Assembly: GCA_019745395.1 (NCBI GenBank)
Contig: JAIETG010000023.1
Span: 1-51,156 of the forward strand
Length of the DNA stretch: 51,156 nucleotides
Direction of reading: 5' to 3'
DNA from: Rhabdochlamydiaceae bacterium
Lineage (GTDB): Bacteria; Chlamydiota; Chlamydiia; Chlamydiales; Rhabdochlamydiaceae
A program made the position numbers and the translations under genes. Under the pieces are notes generated by a model. It ran no database searches and was not told the DNA's origin. It saw only the letters and a list, made by a program, of their open reading frames with translations. The first letter of the stretch is position 1. Every line of letters begins with the position of its first letter. Positions 25,421 to 34,922 of the stretch are shown here, piece after piece.

Positions 25421-26476
25421 TTACAGCATTGGCAAAACGTGCAAATCAGATTCGCTCTTTTTTTTCAAAGCAAGCTGTCCACAGGCTGCAGCGATGTCTT
25501 TTCCTTTCGTATAACGCCAAGTTGTTACAATTCCCTTAGCTTCCAAAATCTCTCTAAATTCCTCAATCTGCTCCCTTTCAGGCCTCTCCAAGTTGATTCC
25601 ATCTACAGGATTATAAGGAATGAGGTTAACTGTGCACGGATCACCTTGCACCAACTTCGCAAGTTCCATTGCGTGCTCAGCATGATCATTGATTCCCGCC
25701 AAGAGGGTGTATTCATAAGTAATATCCCGCTTAGTTGTTGCGGCATATTGTCTCATAGCCTCTAGAACAAGAGATAAGTCGTATTTTCTCGCATAAGGAA
25801 TAATTTTCTTTCGAACATGTTGGTTTGGAGCATGCAAAGAAAGCGCCAAATTCACTTTAAAGGACTCTTGCGCTAATTTGTGAATTCCCTCTACTACTCC
25901 AACTGTCGAAACTGTAATCTTTCGCTCAGAAAAATGAAGCCGATTTTCATCACATAGCATCTTGAGAGCCTTCACCACCTCATCATAATTTTCCAGAGGC
26001 TCTCCCATCCCCATAAATACAATATGTGAGACTTTCTCCTGAATTTCTATCTGAATTTGGTAAACTTGTTCGAAGATCTCAACTGCTGTTAGATTTCTCA
26101 TAAGGCCCTCTTTCCCTGACGCGCAAAAAGCGCATCTGGCAGGACATCCTACCTGAGAAGATACACATACCGTTTTTCTTCCAGGAGCTAGAATAAGCAC
26201 GGACTCTACAAACTTGCCATCTTCTAACTTCCAGAGAAATTTAACTGTTTGTTGATCTTTAGAAATTTCTTGAGAATCTAAACGTAAAGATTTTAATTGA
26301 AAGCTTTGCTCTAGCAATGAGCGAAACTCTTTACTGAGATTAGTCATGAGAGCCCAGTCAGACACACCTTTTTGGTATACCCATTCCCAGACTTGTTCAG
26401 CCCGGAAACTCTTTTCTCCCCTTTCCTGACACCACTGGATAAACTGTTCTAAGGTAAGGTCGTGAAAACGAATCAT
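25421..26476 (-). CDS. rlmN: Dual-specificity RNA methyltransferase RlmN
   Basis: Radical SAM enzyme that methylates C2 of A2503 in 23S rRNA and A37 of some tRNAs. The 351-residue protein has the cluster motif C111-x3-C115-x2-C118 (CPARCAFCAS), GMGEPLENYD, SLHAPN and the methyl-carrier cysteine C332 in AAACGQL; the second catalytic Cys is expected at C118 or in the same loop. The N-terminal RNA-binding helices (about 1-60) are intact. It is not overlapped by its neighbours. Confidence 0.95.
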   Translation of the reverse strand: MIRFHDLTLEQFIQWCQERGEKSFRAEQVWEWVYQKGVSDWALMTNLSKEFRSLLEQSFQLKSLRLDSQEISKDQQTVKFLWKLEDGKFVESVLILAPGRKTVCVSSQVGCPARCAFCASGKEGLMRNLTAVEIFEQVYQIQIEIQEKVSHIVFMGMGEPLENYDEVVKALKMLCDENRLHFSERKITVSTVGVVEGIHKLAQESFKVNLALSLHAPNQHVRKKIIPYARKYDLSLVLEAMRQYAATTKRDITYEYTLLAGINDHAEHAMELAKLVQGDPCTVNLIPYNPVDGINLERPEREQIEEFREILEAKGIVTTWRYTKGKDIAAACGQLALKKKSESDLHVLPML

Positions 26477-26529
26477 TAAAACACCTATAAATGTCCCCTA
26501 AAGAACAGAAAGATTACCCGAAAACCTTC

Positions 26530-26733
26530 TTATTGAACAGACAATTTTCTCTCTTCAATAGTGGAACGATAACGATCGTGCTCCGCTTGACGTCTAGCTG
26601 CTTCTGCAGCGATTCTTAGCTCTTCAGCCGTATTTTTATTAGCCGTTTCAGCAATATGATCCCAAGTACTATCCCAAGCAATAACCTCTAATCGATGCGT
26701 AATAGGATCAATTCGATATATTGGATCAGCCAT
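26530..26733 (-). CDS. Small unrecognised soluble protein
   Basis: No family recognised. From the ATG at 26733 (AAAGG 7 nt upstream) the product is 67 residues: an N-terminal part with PIYRIDPITHRLEVIAW and a helical, Ala/Glu/Arg-rich C-terminal half (about 35-62) likely to form one amphipathic helix or coiled coil. There is no signal peptide. A longer frame to 26781 has no ribosome-binding site. It lies upstream of rlmN and divergent from the dipeptidase gene. Confidence 0.65.
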   Translation of the reverse strand: MADPIYRIDPITHRLEVIAWDSTWDHIAETANKNTAEELRIAAEAARRQAEHDRYRSTIEERKLSVQ

Positions 26734-26872
26734 AATTACACCTTTCATTATTACATGAGAAAATATTGTAACAAATTTCACATCAAAGAAACAATGGAAT
26801 CATTTTTTTAAGCACTAGCCAAAAAAGTGTTTATCAGATACCTTCTCCCTCTCAAATCCAAGAGGTTTTCTC

Positions 26873-27868
26873 ATGAAATCTTATCCTATCGCCGACCTTC
26901 ACAACGATCTTTTAAGCTTCTTAACTACTCATCCTAAACGCTCTACAGAAAACCCTGAATCTCGAGGCTCTCACCCTCAGATGAAGCAAGGCAACGTAGC
27001 ATTTCAAGCTCTGACCATGTATACAGCAACAGAGCCTAGCTCTTACATGCAAGGGCTAAAACAGTTAGATATGCTAGATTCCCTTCTCTCTTCCCACTCA
27101 GAAAAATACACACTATGGAATCCCAGATCCCCCTTAAAAACCGAGGGACCTATCGCCGTGGCACTGGTCTTGGAAAATGCTCATGGAATCTGTGAAGAGT
27201 CTCAAAGTATTGATGTCGGGATCTCAAACTTAGAAAAAGCACTCCTTAGATTCAAAAATATTATATACATAAGCCTAACCTGGAACTTCGAAAATCGACT
27301 AGGCGGTGGCTGCGGATCTCAAATAGGCCTTAAAGAAGACGGAAAGCGTCTTTTGGAATGGATGCATCAAAAAAAAATTGCAGTAGACTTAAGTCACGCT
27401 TCCGATTTCTTAGTCGATGACATCTTCAATTTTATAGAGAAAAAAACTTTAGACATCCCAGTCATTGCTAGCCACTCTAACATGCGCAGCATAACTAAAG
27501 TCGACAGAAACCTACCCGATCTTTTTGTCCAAGAAATTATTCGTCGAAAAGGTCTCATTGGGCTTAATTTCTTTGCCCCTTTCATTGGGACGCATGTTCA
27601 CCAGGTCGCAGATCACGTTTCTCATCTTTTTTCCTTAGGAGGAAAAGAGCAGCTTTGTTTTGGTGGGGACTTTTTCCATCTAGAAGATTTTTTCAATCTT
27701 CAAGAAAAATACGGAATCAAAGAAGGGTTTTTCTCCGAATTTTCTAACGCTTCCTGCTATCCTTACGCTCTATCTTTTCTAGAAGATCATCTCGATCTTT
27801 CCGAAAAAGAAATTCAAGCTGTTGCTTACGGAAATTTTCAAAACTACGTACAAAGAACGTATTCTTAA
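26873..27868 (+). CDS. Membrane-dipeptidase (M19) family peptidase
   Basis: Zinc dipeptidase of the renal/microsomal dipeptidase family. Metal ligands are visible: H10 and D12 in DLHND, E101 in LENAHG, H175 in DLSHAS and H201 in SHSN; a late GGDF supplies the usual Asp. The 331-residue length is normal and there is no signal peptide. Chlamydia also encodes a microsomal-dipeptidase homologue. GAGGTTTTCTC lies just before the ATG with GAGG about 7 nt upstream. The stop is 16 bp from the convergent low-complexity gene. Confidence 0.92.
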   Translation: MKSYPIADLHNDLLSFLTTHPKRSTENPESRGSHPQMKQGNVAFQALTMYTATEPSSYMQGLKQLDMLDSLLSSHSEKYTLWNPRSPLKTEGPIAVALVLENAHGICEESQSIDVGISNLEKALLRFKNIIYISLTWNFENRLGGGCGSQIGLKEDGKRLLEWMHQKKIAVDLSHASDFLVDDIFNFIEKKTLDIPVIASHSNMRSITKVDRNLPDLFVQEIIRRKGLIGLNFFAPFIGTHVHQVADHVSHLFSLGGKEQLCFGGDFFHLEDFFNLQEKYGIKEGFFSEFSNASCYPYALSFLEDHLDLSEKEIQAVAYGNFQNYVQRTYS

Positions 27869-27884
27869 ATGCCAGCAAATCTTG

Positions 27885-28775
27885 TCATGGATTATACGGT
27901 ATAAGATTTCCATTAGAGCTGTCGTGAACATATGTTCTTCCATCAGGCCCTGTTAGCACATATGGGCGCCCTGCAGTATTTACAGATCCGTTATATGCAT
28001 TCCCTCCACCTGGAACTGAAGGCGCGATAGGCTGACCATATACATTCTGCTGGATTGGGCGTTGGCCTGGAGAATAACCATAGGACTGTCCTCCACCTGA
28101 TGGCGGAACATACTGCGCATCTACTGGAGAAAATTGTCCCGTAACAGGATCTTGAAAATATCTGGCTCCATCCGGTGCTACAAAAACATGTCGAGTATTA
28201 GAACTATTTCCTGCAGGGGCTGAGGAGCCTGTATATAGACTGCCGTTAGCCCCTATCATTGGAGCCGCCTTATTAGGAGCTCCTGTTGAATTCTGAGAAT
28301 ACTGTCCTCCAACAGAATTTCCCGGAGCATAATATTGCCCAGCACCCGGCACAGAAGAAGCAGCAGGATTAAAAGATCCATTATTTCCCATATTAGGGGG
28401 GCCATCCGAACGCCATACTGAAGAGGATGGTGCTGTATACTGGTTTCCATTGGATGTCATAGGCTGTCTTTCAGGCCCTGGGCCTGGAGAAACATAATAC
28501 GGTTGACTGCCAACTGTAGGAGGAGCATTACCAGGAACGTAATATCCAGCCTGAGGATCGCTTGCCACATTAGAAGGGATCTGTGTATCGTCTGGGACTG
28601 ATTGTCCTGCCCGAGGATTTCCTGGACCTGCCAACCCAAGTCGATAACCTGCTCTGCCGTGGCCCACATTCCCTCTTCCAGAAGTTCCAGTCGGCTCATC
28701 ATAAGTTCCATAAGCGCTCAAACCTAGAACGAGTCCGACAGCGAATGCAGAACAAACAACTTTCGACATCTTCAT
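27885..28775 (-). CDS. Secreted low-complexity Gly/Pro/Ser/Gln/Tyr-rich protein
   Basis: No family recognised. From the ATG at 28775 (AGGGG 6 nt upstream) the 296-residue protein has a signal peptide (about 1-23) and then an almost entirely disordered chain rich in Gly, Pro, Ser, Asn, Gln and Tyr with many PGxxYY/PG-AGQYY pieces. Near the C-terminus a motif of the form V-x2-PDG-x2-Y-x2-D-x3-G-x2-P occurs twice (HVFVAPDGARYFQDP and YVLTGPDGRTYVHDS). It lies upstream of the M19 gene and downstream of the TPS operon. A surface or matrix role is possible but only inferred. Confidence 0.75.
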   Translation of the reverse strand: MKMSKVVCSAFAVGLVLGLSAYGTYDEPTGTSGRGNVGHGRAGYRLGLAGPGNPRAGQSVPDDTQIPSNVASDPQAGYYVPGNAPPTVGSQPYYVSPGPGPERQPMTSNGNQYTAPSSSVWRSDGPPNMGNNGSFNPAASSVPGAGQYYAPGNSVGGQYSQNSTGAPNKAAPMIGANGSLYTGSSAPAGNSSNTRHVFVAPDGARYFQDPVTGQFSPVDAQYVPPSGGGQSYGYSPGQRPIQQNVYGQPIAPSVPGGGNAYNGSVNTAGRPYVLTGPDGRTYVHDSSNGNLIPYNP

Positions 28776-28883
28776 AACCACCCCTGAAAACATAAAATCA
28801 ATCTAAACACCAAAGCTAATTGTTATCACCTATTTTTTCAATAAAATTATTTAAAATCAAACTAATAAGCAAATAAACACACA

Positions 28884-31739
28884 TTAAGAAGAATTAGGAA
28901 TTGGAGGAAGATTTCCAGAAACAGCTTTCAATGGAGCAAAAGGAGAAAACTGCATATTATTGTACCAATTTACGGGAAAATTAATCCCTAAATTAATAAT
29001 ATTGAAATGAAAAGAACGGGCAAAATTAGATTTTCGCAAACCATCAAAAATCACCTTGTGAGCCAAAGCGCAAGCAATATCGTGTCCTTTAACACGAATA
29101 AGACATGGGCCACGTCCTGGAATGTACTCTGGATCAGAGTAATTCCCCTCTAAAAAAATAGGATTTCCCCCTAAGATTACCTGCCCGCTTGTATTCAAGG
29201 TGACAGGACTTTTTTGCGTTCCAATCTGTCCTACTCCCGCATTTAAATAGGACAACCCAGAATCAGAGAGAGTGATAGGATAGGGGACACCTTGATTGAA
29301 AATAGAATCACGAGATTGCAAACGTATGTTCTCTGCAGTAATGGGGCCATTTAAGGTGATCGACGATGAATCTACCACAGTCAAATCTCCTACAAGCGTC
29401 ATAGATCCATCGAAAAGAACTGGTCCCGACAGAGTATTAATGGTTACATTCGACGCAAGAACATCTTGAACGGAAAAAAGCTGGTTACCGGTTACAATCA
29501 GATCGCGTAAAAAAGAATCCTCTCTTCCCACATTTCCGACAGTTACAGATCCCTTCAACCCTGTTAATAAAAAAAGAGATTCCAGATCAGGAATAGATGG
29601 AACAACATCTCCCAAGATAATGGACGCACTTTGGTAGTTATTTAACTCCGAAAACGTCTTAATCACCGTATGCGGCTGAACAAGCTGCAAAGTAGGAATG
29701 ATATCCACAGTCCCGTACTGCGTATATACATCTCCTGTAACTACCCCGTCTACCCCGCTTGTAACAGAAAAGTCTCCAAGGGGAGTATTGTTCCCAACTC
29801 CTTGAATCAACACAGTACCAGTTCCTGCTGAAACCACAAAAGAAGAACTACCAGGACGTATAGAGTCTACCGATTTTAATGTGATATTACCACCGCCACG
29901 TGTAGTATCAAATACAGCATTGGTTTTTAAGATCACTGGACCTAGAAAATGAATATCTCCACCTTGTTGTGTGATCACATTTTGCGCATAAATCGTATCC
30001 GCATTAACTGTTATAGTTTTTAGGGGAAACACTAGACCGATATCCCCCAAACTTATTTGAGAAGCCCCTGCGTTTAACCCCAAACCAACACCAAGGTTGC
30101 TTGCATTCACGTCTTGTAAAATAATTCCAGCGCCTACGGGATAAGTCCCTCCCATAGTCGTATCAATAATGGTATCTTTATCGAGAACTATATCCATATT
30201 AGTCACAACAACTTTACCCTGCGTAGTATTGATAGCAATAGCAGGGGCGAGGTCCCCTTCAAAATGCAAAACACCCTGCTCATTGGGCCGACTTGTGAAT
30301 AAAAGCCCAGCTCCAGATACGCTCATATCAATGCTTGCCACTTGAATATTGATGTATGTCGAACAAAGAGTTACGTCGCTCGAAGAGCTCGTAAAAGAAT
30401 CTATCCCTACAAAACCTCCTATACATCCGGGATTACTTGGAACTGCCCCCGATATGACATTAAGGGTTGAAGGGTCCAAAAGCCACTGTCCTATCAATCC
30501 TTGAGCTGCAGATGTATCCACATATCCTTTCATGGAAAATAAAGATTCCAGTCCAGATGTCTCTACAAACCCCCCATCTCCTTGAACAGGTCCACCTTGC
30601 GCTAAAATTCCCCCTTCAAACTCTGTTTTTTGACGAGACCAAAGTACAACAGTTCCCCCCTGTCCCTTCTCTATCGCATTGGATAAAATCTGAGAATCAG
30701 AGTCCATAGAAACTAAAACCGCATGAGGCATAGATCCATGACCTTGGACATCTCCACCGATCAAAACTTCTCCTCCTCCAGTTTTTCCAGAGGCATCAAT
30801 ATAGGCTCCTCTTAAAGCAATCTCTGCTCCCGATAGTTTTACAGAGCCTCCTTGCTTTTGCAAATTCGATACATCGATCTTACCATCAATAGAAAGAACA
30901 CTTGCTTCTATGTCTACTTTCGTTGCCGCAATGGAACTTCCTGACACCAAAAAGATCTCTCCATTTTGACGAACAAACGCCTCGCCTTTTTCCATTCCTG
31001 CATGATTGACAATGTCACGAATAGCTTTTTTAGCAGTAGGCAATCTCATAGAAACTTCCCCACCATCTGCTTGAATCGACCCCAAGTGCTGTAAAATGGC
31101 ACCCTTGATATCCCCCTCTACAGTAAACTGCAAAAGACGATCACCTTGAAAGTCCAAAGTCACCTGCTCGCCTGCTGCTAAAACAACTTTCCCAGATTGC
31201 GCTTGAATAGTTCCTGAGTTGTAAATTTGTGGGGCCATTAAAACAATGCAGCCTTCTGCAGATGCCTCTAAAAGTCCTTCGTTGCGAATTTCTGTAAGCC
31301 GCTCTTTATTTTGTAAGGAAAAAAAATACTTACCCCTTAAAAAATCTTCATTAGCGACATCCAACGTAGAAGCTATAAAGCTCGCTGTTTTTACCGATGC
31401 ATGAGGCCCAAAATACATCCCATTGGGGTTGACGAGAAGCACTTTCCCGTTACTTTCCATCTTCCCTAAAATTTCAGAAGATTTTCCGCCCTGAACTCGA
31501 TTGAGAACGCATGAGGAAGAAGAAGGTTGAATAAATTTCACCTTTTCCCCTTTTTGAATATCAAAGTTTTGATAATGGATGATTGATCGATCTGAGGCAT
31601 GAATGGACATTTCATGCGATTGCTGCTGAAAACTTACATCTCCAGATATAACTGAGGGGGATTGTGGCAATGCCATTAAAAAAGTAGATCCCACAGTAAG
31701 GGAAGCTACAGTAGTAAACCAAAAAAAACGTTTCCGCAT
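28884..31739 (-). CDS. TpsA-type exoprotein with haemagglutination-activity (TPS) domain
   Basis: Secreted beta-helical protein exported by the TpsB encoded just upstream. After a signal peptide (1-23) comes the TPS domain: NFDIQKGEKVKFIQPSSSSCVLNRV (58-82 in parts), NPNG at 104-107 and ASTLDVANEDFL (123-134). The remainder to about 880 is Val/Gly/Asn-rich, as in right-handed beta-helices. The C-terminus (about 885-951) is different, with Cys in GRGPCLIRV and DIACALAHK, and may be a small functional domain or anchor. At 951 residues it is short for a haemagglutinin-like TpsA. Confidence 0.9.
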   Translation of the reverse strand: MRKRFFWFTTVASLTVGSTFLMALPQSPSVISGDVSFQQQSHEMSIHASDRSIIHYQNFDIQKGEKVKFIQPSSSSCVLNRVQGGKSSEILGKMESNGKVLLVNPNGMYFGPHASVKTASFIASTLDVANEDFLRGKYFFSLQNKERLTEIRNEGLLEASAEGCIVLMAPQIYNSGTIQAQSGKVVLAAGEQVTLDFQGDRLLQFTVEGDIKGAILQHLGSIQADGGEVSMRLPTAKKAIRDIVNHAGMEKGEAFVRQNGEIFLVSGSSIAATKVDIEASVLSIDGKIDVSNLQKQGGSVKLSGAEIALRGAYIDASGKTGGGEVLIGGDVQGHGSMPHAVLVSMDSDSQILSNAIEKGQGGTVVLWSRQKTEFEGGILAQGGPVQGDGGFVETSGLESLFSMKGYVDTSAAQGLIGQWLLDPSTLNVISGAVPSNPGCIGGFVGIDSFTSSSSDVTLCSTYINIQVASIDMSVSGAGLLFTSRPNEQGVLHFEGDLAPAIAINTTQGKVVVTNMDIVLDKDTIIDTTMGGTYPVGAGIILQDVNASNLGVGLGLNAGASQISLGDIGLVFPLKTITVNADTIYAQNVITQQGGDIHFLGPVILKTNAVFDTTRGGGNITLKSVDSIRPGSSSFVVSAGTGTVLIQGVGNNTPLGDFSVTSGVDGVVTGDVYTQYGTVDIIPTLQLVQPHTVIKTFSELNNYQSASIILGDVVPSIPDLESLFLLTGLKGSVTVGNVGREDSFLRDLIVTGNQLFSVQDVLASNVTINTLSGPVLFDGSMTLVGDLTVVDSSSITLNGPITAENIRLQSRDSIFNQGVPYPITLSDSGLSYLNAGVGQIGTQKSPVTLNTSGQVILGGNPIFLEGNYSDPEYIPGRGPCLIRVKGHDIACALAHKVIFDGLRKSNFARSFHFNIINLGINFPVNWYNNMQFSPFAPLKAVSGNLPPIPNSS

Positions 31740-31800
31740 CAGAAATACCCCAAGTTGGCATCTATTCCTGTCTTATCCGTCTTTTACATAAACTTAGCAA

Positions 31801-33519
31801 TTAAAAAAAGTCCATATTTATGCGCACATATAAAATGCTACTAAACTGCTTGTATTGGCTCATAAAAGGAAATCCCGCATCAAAACTAATGGTTAAATTA
31901 CGGGGACCATAAAAACGAAGACCTGCGCCTACAGAACCCAAGTACGCAGGAGAATCTTCTGATTCAACAGCATCTATGGTATAGATGCCTCCCTGATCTA
32001 GGAACACAAGCAACTGCAGCACTTCCCCCCATGTCTTCTTTAAGGATTTAATCATGTGATTCTTTAGCAAAGGAGGAGGAAAATAGAATTCAAAGTTCGC
32101 ACAATATCCAACATCTCCGACGGCAATAGAGGCCGTATAACCTCTTACTGTACCCATACCCCCTAGAACATATTGCACGGAAACAGGGATTTTATTAAAA
32201 GTTCCCTGAGCATTTGTCGTGATAACAAACATACAATCTGTAAGCAAAGGTTGTATTCTCTGTCCATTGAGAGTCAAAATATAATAACGCCCACCTCCCC
32301 CATAACGACTACAAAGAGGATCAACTACACTAGAACCTCCTAAGATATCGGGAATCCCAATGTTTAGAGCCCCACTTAAAATATTACGTCCTCTGACAGA
32401 ATCCGTATAATCTATAGATCCGCCTAAACTTAAGACGCGCAATCTATCGTAAGAAGTAGTAAATCCCTGCTGCAAGTTCTTATATTGTTCAAAGTTAAAA
32501 GAAAGATCAATTCCCGCTTCTAATTGCCTTGTACGCACTAAAGGTTGATCATAAGCTATAGAGGCAAGCTCCGTCCAGCTTGACAAATCATAGGCTTTGT
32601 AAGCTTCTCCCTGGGTATTGGAATGGGAATACGTATAAGAAAGTTGAAGATTGGATCCTGATCCTGTTAAAGGGATAATATACGTAGGATTTAAATAGTA
32701 AAACACAGCAGGAATACCAAAGGCAGTCATCATAGAGATCTTATCTCCACTCGTCGCTAAATTCCCCATGGTGAAAACAGAGGCGATCTGATTGAATGTC
32801 GTCGTACTAGAGCCCCAGTTGTTGTAACCTCCAGAAAAATGTAAAGGACGCTTATCCTGAACCTCCAAAATAAGGTCCGCGCAACCAACTTCCTCGGATT
32901 TCCTTAAGATTCCCTGCACTGAAAGATCGGTATTTTCGTTGACCAATAAAAGAGCCTTCATCAACGTATTAAAATTGATCGGCCCGCCCACTAAATGATC
33001 AAAATATCTGCGAATAAATTTCGTAGAATAGGAAGTATTTCCTCGAACATCGATACGACCTAAAGTCCCTTCCACAACTACAATAACTAAAGTATAGTTT
33101 TCAATTCTTTGTACAGGAGGATAGACCCATGCTACAATGTATCCATTTTTTGCATAGAGCTGTTCAATTTCATAGCACAAATTCATTAAATCTTTTCCAT
33201 TCAGCTCTCGATTTTCGTACAGATCTGTAATGGCTTTAATTTTTTCATTAAATAAAGGATAGGTTGATTGTACAACAATATGCTCTACATAAGCAGAAAT
33301 GCCGTCTGGGATATCTAAAACTTCATTGGGAATATCTACTTCCAAAAGAGGAATTTCCCTTTGAGGGGACAGCGTTTGTATATTGTACTCAGCCTGAATC
33401 TGTCTTTCTACGACTCCAGCTGAAATCGAAGGAGATCCCTCTCCTCCTTTTGCGGATAAAGAATAGGGAGTAAGCAGCAGCGCAAGAAGACCTATTGCAA
33501 TAAGATTCGATCGATTCAT
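31801..33519 (-). CDS. TpsB/FhaC-family outer-membrane transporter of the TPS operon
   Basis: Outer-membrane pore partner of the adjacent TpsA. From the ATG at 33519 the 572-residue product starts with a clear signal peptide (MNRSNLIAIGLLALLL...SLSA), which decides the start over a frame opening at 33576. It has two POTRA-like repeats with the VVEGTLGRIDVRGN junction, then a barrel with GTVRGY and FLDQGG motifs. It is closely similar along its length to the TpsB at 917-2626, so the two are paralogues. tpsA begins 61 bp downstream on the same strand. Confidence 0.93.
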   Translation of the reverse strand: MNRSNLIAIGLLALLLTPYSLSAKGGEGSPSISAGVVERQIQAEYNIQTLSPQREIPLLEVDIPNEVLDIPDGISAYVEHIVVQSTYPLFNEKIKAITDLYENRELNGKDLMNLCYEIEQLYAKNGYIVAWVYPPVQRIENYTLVIVVVEGTLGRIDVRGNTSYSTKFIRRYFDHLVGGPINFNTLMKALLLVNENTDLSVQGILRKSEEVGCADLILEVQDKRPLHFSGGYNNWGSSTTTFNQIASVFTMGNLATSGDKISMMTAFGIPAVFYYLNPTYIIPLTGSGSNLQLSYTYSHSNTQGEAYKAYDLSSWTELASIAYDQPLVRTRQLEAGIDLSFNFEQYKNLQQGFTTSYDRLRVLSLGGSIDYTDSVRGRNILSGALNIGIPDILGGSSVVDPLCSRYGGGGRYYILTLNGQRIQPLLTDCMFVITTNAQGTFNKIPVSVQYVLGGMGTVRGYTASIAVGDVGYCANFEFYFPPPLLKNHMIKSLKKTWGEVLQLLVFLDQGGIYTIDAVESEDSPAYLGSVGAGLRFYGPRNLTISFDAGFPFMSQYKQFSSILYVRINMDFF

Positions 33520-33609
33520 TAAAGGCTTCCTTCCTTCTTTACTCGGATACAAGTCAATTAGTTGATAAAAGACCATCCAACTTGTAACGTTTTTTTTAAA
33601 AACAATCCA

Positions 33610-34278
33610 TTACATTTTGAGCTTTTTACATTTTTCTTCGAAACATCTTTGCGTGATAGAACCTTGAAAAGAACAGCGTATTGCTGAAGGGATTTTTGGG
33701 AAAATCCGAAAAAATCCTTCCACAGTGGAAGGACTGGTAAAAAAGATCTCCTCTATTTCTTCTAAGGAAGGTTTAGGCTCCAGTACTTGATAGACCGTTT
33801 CATAAAGGTCTAAAATTTCATGAGAAATCTTTTGCTGCAAAAGATAATCTCTTAAAACAGGTCTTGCTAAAGAAGATCTGGGGTAGAAGACATAAGAGGC
33901 AAACTGGGATGATTTTTGCAAAGCATAAATCATCCCCTCTTGGGTAGAATCTGAAGCTTCCAAAAAAGGTTCTACCCCTCTACTTTGTAAAGCTTGAGAA
34001 GTAACAGGTCCAATAGAAATACATTTACCGCGCAAAAGATCTACTGGATCCAGGAAAAGAGATGCACATAGATCCCATAAAATGGACACGCTATTTTGAC
34101 TTGTAACAAGAACATGAGAAAACAAAGAAAGTCTATCTAAACAAAACCGCACAGGAAGATCTTCTGGCTTTGCAGGAATTAATCGGATAACCGGATAATG
34201 TAAAACATTTTCCCTACCAGCAAACCGTTCAAAGCAAGGGCCCAAGTATAAAGTCTTTTTCACCGTTTGTGCAGGCAT
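33610..34278 (-). CDS. hemD: Uroporphyrinogen-III synthase
   Basis: Closes and rearranges hydroxymethylbilane into uroporphyrinogen III for haem synthesis. The sequence is divergent, as in this family generally, but has HVLVTSQNSV, the SIGPVTSQAL segment and the diagnostic FFTSPSTVEGFF motif in a two-domain layout of 222 residues. It overlaps hemC by 19 bp, and that pairing supports the call. Confidence 0.85.
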   Translation of the reverse strand: MPAQTVKKTLYLGPCFERFAGRENVLHYPVIRLIPAKPEDLPVRFCLDRLSLFSHVLVTSQNSVSILWDLCASLFLDPVDLLRGKCISIGPVTSQALQSRGVEPFLEASDSTQEGMIYALQKSSQFASYVFYPRSSLARPVLRDYLLQQKISHEILDLYETVYQVLEPKPSLEEIEEIFFTSPSTVEGFFRIFPKIPSAIRCSFQGSITQRCFEEKCKKLKM

Positions 34279-34922
34279 AAGAAAAGCTCTTGCATTTCTA
34301 CGTCAGAAGTTTTTGCAACTATGGCAAGTCTTCCTTGCATAGGAGAAATCTCCCCTTCGAGAGGAAACATATTTCTCTCCAACCTTAAACGAAGAAGAGC
34401 GGCTTTTGCTATCACAAGACCATCGCAAGTTCCAGCATCCAATAAGCTGAGCCTTTTTTCAATGGTTCCTCGAATATCCATACAAATAAAATCGCTTCGA
34501 AGAGCGTAAATATTTCGCTCTCTACGCAAAGAAGAGGTTCCTATTTTAGCCCCTAAAGGAAGATTCTCCCACGTTTCCCCATCGCGCAAAACTAGCACGT
34601 CAGACGGGTCGACCCCTTGCGTACACGCAACAACCGTTAATCCTAGAGGCATAGGTTCTGGAAGATCTTTAGCTGAATGAATCCCTATCCGACATACTCC
34701 CTGTAAAACAGCTTGATCGACTTCTTTCGTAAAGAAATCTGTTTTTTCCATAGAAACTAAAGAAGTACTTTGATCCAAATCTCCTTGTGTCTGAAACCAT
34801 TTTTTTACAAAGGTCACTTCGGGATAGTAGTTTTGTAAAAGAGCGTATACCTCGTCTACTTGCACTTGAGAAAGGGGGGAACTTCTCGCTCCAACGACAA
34901 TTTCTTTAGCGGATGAACGCAT
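34260..34922 (-). CDS. hemC: Porphobilinogen deaminase, short chlamydial form
   Basis: Polymerises porphobilinogen to hydroxymethylbilane. Domains 1 and 2 are present: GARSSPLS (11-18), the catalytic HSAKDLPEP with K85-D86, and GTSSLRRERN. At 220 residues it is about 90 shorter than usual; the third domain with the cofactor-binding cysteine motif (GCQxP) is absent. Short HemC proteins occur in Chlamydia, so this is a lineage trait rather than a broken gene, but how the dipyrromethane cofactor is held is unclear. It overlaps radA by 17 bp. Confidence 0.88.
   Translation of the reverse strand: MRSSAKEIVVGARSSPLSQVQVDEVYALLQNYYPEVTFVKKWFQTQGDLDQSTSLVSMEKTDFFTKEVDQAVLQGVCRIGIHSAKDLPEPMPLGLTVVACTQGVDPSDVLVLRDGETWENLPLGAKIGTSSLRRERNIYALRSDFICMDIRGTIEKRLSLLDAGTCDGLVIAKAALLRLRLERNMFPLEGEISPMQGRLAIVAKTSDVEMQELFLCLHKR

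Noticed and set aside
25355-25765. Plus-strand 136-codon frame
   Set aside because: It is antisense to the conserved rlmN C-terminus and the pgsA start.
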